8,198 nt of DNA, taken from an uncultured Lachnospiraceae bacterium. GTDB taxonomy: Bacteria; Bacillota; Clostridia; Lachnospirales; Lachnospiraceae. The notes below the pieces were generated by a model. That model had not been told where the DNA came from and searched no databases. It was given only the letters and a program-made list of their open reading frames with translations. The position numbers were made by a program, and so were the translations under genes. Shown one piece after another: positions 5,928 to 8,198 of this stretch. Each line of letters begins with the position of its first letter. The stretch's first letter is position 1. Location of the stretch: assembly GCA_910588895.1 (NCBI GenBank), contig CAJUSS010000151.1, forward strand, positions 1-8,198, in the 5' to 3' direction.

Positions 5928-6779
5928 ATGGGGATCATCCAGGAAAAAGTCACCCCGGAATTCGCAAAATGGGCGGGGTACTGCGAGAAGGATAAAAAGA
6001 GCCAGATAGGGACCTACGATGAGCCGGAAGATAAGGTGAAAAACGCAGGGAGAGGAAATTATACGGTGTTCGCAGCGCTGTATAAGGAAAAGACAGGGAT
6101 CGATGTCCAGGCACAGCCTTGGTGCGATTCCTTTTTTGATACCGTTTTGATCCATCTCTTTGGGGTGGATAAGGCCAGAGCGCTCCTGGGCGGTTTTTCC
6201 GCCTACACGCCCACATCCGCATCTTATTATAAGAAGATGGGACGATATCATGATAGCCCCATGGAGGGAGACCAGATCTTCTTTCGAAACAGTAAACGGA
6301 TCTATCATACCGGTTATGTGTATAAGGTGACACCCAAAACGGTATATACCATAGAAGGGAACACCAGCTCGGGCCAGCAGATCGTGAACGAAGGGGGATG
6401 TGTAGCCTATAAACAATATCCTCTGGGAAAGACGGGGATCGACGGCTATGGGCGGCCGGATTACACGCTTGTGGAGACCTATGAGGAAGGCTTTCTGCAG
6501 GCGGCAGACGGAAAACGCTGGTGGTACCAGTTCAAGGACGGCAGCTACGCCTCCCACGGCTGGCGCTGGCTTACGGAAAAGACAGGAGGCACGTCCGGCT
6601 GGTATCTCTTTGACGATGCCGGCTATATGCTCACCGGCCGCCAGACCGCGCCGGACGGACGAGAGTACTACCTGTGCCAACGGCCCGGGATCGACGAAGG
6701 AAAGTGCATGGTCACCGATGAAAAAGGCATATTGAAGATCGCAGAGTGGGATCGTGAAAAAGAACGATATGTGCTCTGA
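5928..6779 (+). CDS. CHAP-domain peptidoglycan hydrolase with cell-wall-binding repeats
   Basis: The 283-residue protein resembles phage-type lysins that are common in Clostridia. The N-terminal region (about 25-150) reads as a CHAP/NlpC-like cysteine peptidase or amidase. It has QPWCDSFF with presumed nucleophile Cys66, the stretch FSAYTPTSASYY (90-101), GDQIFF (114-119), HTGYVY with His127, and IEGNTSS with Asn145 as a candidate third residue. The C-terminal part (about 186-270) carries aromatic-glycine repeats of the choline-binding/CW_binding type, for example WWYQFKDGSYASHGWRW (198-214) and GWYLFDDAGYMLTG (224-237), followed by a degenerate copy. There is no signal peptide or membrane segment, so export would need a holin or lysis; no holin or other phage gene is in the window. 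Catalytic assignments come from motif resemblance. No convincing promoter was found, and read-through from the aldolase gene is possible. Confidence 0.82.
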   Translation: MGIIQEKVTPEFAKWAGYCEKDKKSQIGTYDEPEDKVKNAGRGNYTVFAALYKEKTGIDVQAQPWCDSFFDTVLIHLFGVDKARALLGGFSAYTPTSASYYKKMGRYHDSPMEGDQIFFRNSKRIYHTGYVYKVTPKTVYTIEGNTSSGQQIVNEGGCVAYKQYPLGKTGIDGYGRPDYTLVETYEEGFLQAADGKRWWYQFKDGSYASHGWRWLTEKTGGTSGWYLFDDAGYMLTGRQTAPDGREYYLCQRPGIDEGKCMVTDEKGILKIAEWDREKERYVL

Positions 6780-6798
6780 GCGCACCCGCTATCATTGA

Positions 6799-6826
6799 TG
6801 CAGATCCAACAAAAATGTTGCAGATC
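6799..6826 (+). repeat. Direct repeat TGCAGATC flanking the cooS -35
   Basis: TGCAGATC occurs at 6799-6806 and again at 6819-6826, exactly 20 bases apart (close to two helical turns). The second copy overlaps the -35 of the cooS promoter. Between them CAACA/TGTTG (6807-6820) forms a small stem with an AAAA loop. It could be a tandem regulator site; eight bases is short enough for chance. Confidence 0.35.
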
Positions 6827-6846
6827 ACGACCGGATATTGTAAAAT
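6818..6846 (+). promoter_or_regulatory. Promoter of cooS
   Basis: TTGCAG (6818-6823) and TAAAAT (6841-6846) are separated by 17 bases. The -10 matches consensus at five of six positions and the -35 at four or fewer. Predicted start is near 6853, leaving a leader of about 38 bases with AGGAGGT (6878-6884) six bases before the ATG. This gives cooS its own transcription unit, independent of the lysin gene. Confidence 0.68.
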
Positions 6847-6857
6847 CATAATATCCG
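6832..6857. promoter_or_regulatory. Probable operator: CGGATATT-N10-AATATCCG over the cooS -10
   Basis: CGGATATT (6832-6839) and AATATCCG (6850-6857) are perfect 8-base inverted arms separated by 10 bases that contain the whole -10 hexamer. The right arm covers the predicted transcription start. Because the left arm would not be transcribed, it is better read as a DNA site for a dimeric repressor than as an RNA hairpin. It does not match the CooA, Rex or Fur consensus sites I know. Confidence 0.6.
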
Positions 6858-6890
6858 ACAAGGAAATAAGACGACCCAGGAGGTACGACG

Positions 6891-8198
6891 ATGAACCAAT
6901 GTTATGGATGCAGCACATGCAAGAGTGCCGACCAGCCCTTGCAGGAGTATATAGCGGGGCTCCCTATGGAGACCTCCCACCATCGGGTGGAAGGACAGAG
7001 CACAAAGTGTGCGTTTGGCCTGCAGGGGGTATGCTGCCGGCTTTGCGCGAACGGACCCTGCCGGATCACCCCGGAGGCGCCCCGGGGGATCTGTGGAGCG
7101 AATGCAGATACGATCGTGGTCAGGAACCTCTTGCGGGCAGTGGCTTCCGGCTCCGGCTGTTATATCCATGTGGTAGAGAACACGGCTTTAAATGTAAGGA
7201 ACATAGCCAGGACAAAAGGCCCGGTCAAGGGGATCGGAGCGCTGGACCATCTGGCCGGGCTGTTCAAGATCCAGGAGGAGGATGTCCATAAGCGGGCAGA
7301 GGCAGTGGCGGATGCTGTGTTAAAGGACTTATATCGTCCGGAATATGAAAAGATGGAGCTGACCGAGCATTTGGCCTATGGTCCGCGATATCAGAGATGG
7401 AAAGAGTTAAAGCTCCTGCCTGGGGGCGCGAAGGCCGAGGTGTTCCACGGCGTGGTCAAATGTTCTACGAACTTAAATTCCGATCCGGTGGACATGCTCT
7501 TAGACTGCTTAAAGCTGGGGATCTCCACCGGCATCTACGGTCTGGTGCTGACCAACCTGTTAAATGATATCGTGCTGGGCGAGCCGGAGATCCGTTTCGC
7601 TCCGGTGGGCTTAAGGGTGATCGATCCGGACTATATCAACATCATGATCACCGGCCACCAGCATTCCATGTTCACCTATCTCCAGGAGCGCCTGATCGAC
7701 GAGGATGTGAAAGAAAAGGCCCAAAAAGCCGGAGCCAAAGGCTTTAAGCTGGTGGGCTGCACCTGCGTGGGGCAGGACCTGCAGCTGCGGGGCGCTCATT
7801 ACACGGAGGTCTTTGACGGACATGCGGGGAACAACTATACCAGTGAGGCGATCTTAGCCACAGGCGGGATCGACGCGGTGCTGTCCGAATTTAACTGCAC
7901 TCTCCCGGGGATCGAGCCGATCTGTGATGAGCTGAAGATCAAGCAGATCTGTCTGGACAATGTGGCGAAAAAGGCCAATGCGGAGCTGAAGGAATTTGAC
8001 TTTGAAAACCGCGCATCCGTGACCGAGGAGATCATCGATCAGGTGATCGAGGCCTATAAGGCCCGCCGGGGCGTGGTGCCCATGGCGCTTTTTAAGGAGC
8101 ATGGCAACGACAACACCCTGACCGGTGTCAGCGAGGTCTCCTTAAAGAAGTTCTTAGGCGGGAGCTGGCAGCCGCTGATCGACCTGATCGTGTCCGGG
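6891..8198 (+). CDS. cooS: Anaerobic Ni-Fe carbon monoxide dehydrogenase, catalytic subunit (3' end outside window)
   Basis: The first 436 residues are visible; the family is usually about 620-640. The enzyme interconverts CO and CO2 with electrons passed to ferredoxin, in the cytoplasm. D-cluster ligands are Cys40 and Cys48; B-cluster ligands are Cys49, Cys52, Cys57 and Cys68 in VCCRLCANGPCRI and GICGA. The first C-cluster ligands are His256 (ITGHQHSM), Cys292 (VGCTCVG) and Cys336 (EFNCTLPG). The remaining C-cluster cysteines should lie just past the right edge. Differences from well-studied CODHs are a near N-terminal C-x2-C-x2-C (Cys4, 7, 10), GHQH in place of the usual GHxP, and GCTC in place of GICC. 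It has its own promoter and a strong ribosome binding site (AGGAGGT). No CooC, ferredoxin or acetyl-CoA synthase gene is visible, so whether it serves the Wood-Ljungdahl pathway or ferredoxin redox balance cannot be told. Confidence 0.93.
   Translation, partial: MNQCYGCSTCKSADQPLQEYIAGLPMETSHHRVEGQSTKCAFGLQGVCCRLCANGPCRITPEAPRGICGANADTIVVRNLLRAVASGSGCYIHVVENTALNVRNIARTKGPVKGIGALDHLAGLFKIQEEDVHKRAEAVADAVLKDLYRPEYEKMELTEHLAYGPRYQRWKELKLLPGGAKAEVFHGVVKCSTNLNSDPVDMLLDCLKLGISTGIYGLVLTNLLNDIVLGEPEIRFAPVGLRVIDPDYINIMITGHQHSMFTYLQERLIDEDVKEKAQKAGAKGFKLVGCTCVGQDLQLRGAHYTEVFDGHAGNNYTSEAILATGGIDAVLSEFNCTLPGIEPICDELKIKQICLDNVAKKANAELKEFDFENRASVTEEIIDQVIEAYKARRGVVPMALFKEHGNDNTLTGVSEVSLKKFLGGSWQPLIDLIVSG

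Noticed and set aside
5610..6785. 391-codon minus-strand frame opposite the lysin gene
   Set aside because: Mirror of the plus-strand frame; no ribosome binding site or recognisable domain, whereas the plus strand encodes a clear CHAP domain.
6815..7291. Plus-strand 158-codon frame overlapping cooS
   Set aside because: It is out of frame with the clear CO dehydrogenase reading, which carries all expected cluster cysteines.

Overview
The window looks like a chromosomal segment of an anaerobic gut-type Clostridia bacterium, most likely a Lachnospiraceae relative. The reasons are moderately high GC with strong AGGAGG-type ribosome binding sites, an oxygen-sensitive glycyl radical enzyme (GRE) with its radical SAM activase, and a Ni-Fe carbon monoxide dehydrogenase. 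The taxonomic guess is inference. No rRNA, tRNA, CRISPR array or intact mobile element was found.

Layout. Positions 1-350 are a degraded edge. A terminator-like hairpin (about 40-82) is followed by a short open stretch that may be the C-terminal remnant of a nuclease/transposase-type gene (118-234), and then by a very strong rho-independent terminator (286-334). Positions 354-2154 hold two minus-strand genes: a GRE-activating enzyme (354-1250) and a DeoR-family repressor (1408-2154). A 372-base divergent region (2155-2526) separates the repressor from the plus-strand GRE (2527-4938), which is followed after 49 bases by a fructose-6-phosphate aldolase/TalC-like gene (4988-5665). A hairpin-rich gap (5666-5927) leads to an orphan CHAP-domain lysin with cell-wall-binding repeats (5928-6779). 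The 5' two thirds of an anaerobic CO dehydrogenase gene, cooS (6891-8198), runs off the right edge.

How the genes work together. The GRE has the GCVE active-site loop and RVAGY radical loop of the C-O-cleaving branch, and long stretches resemble E. coli YbiW/PflD as I remember them. The combination of GRE, activase and FSA matches the pathway reported for E. coli YbiW/PflD ('anhydroglycolysis'). In that pathway a 1,5-anhydrohexitol 6-phosphate is opened to 1-deoxyfructose 6-phosphate, and FsaA/FsaB cleaves this to glyceraldehyde 3-phosphate and hydroxyacetone. The DeoR protein, a family that senses sugar phosphates, is the likely local regulator. Uptake/phosphorylation and hydroxyacetone reduction are not encoded here.

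Regulatory sequence is unusually readable. I see a sigma-A-type promoter with a 17-base spacer before each of the activase, regulator, GRE and cooS genes. The first three share an extended -10 (TGC directly before the hexamer). The cooS promoter is embedded in a perfect 8-base inverted repeat that probably is an operator. The lysin between the catabolic cluster and cooS has no visible functional link to either.
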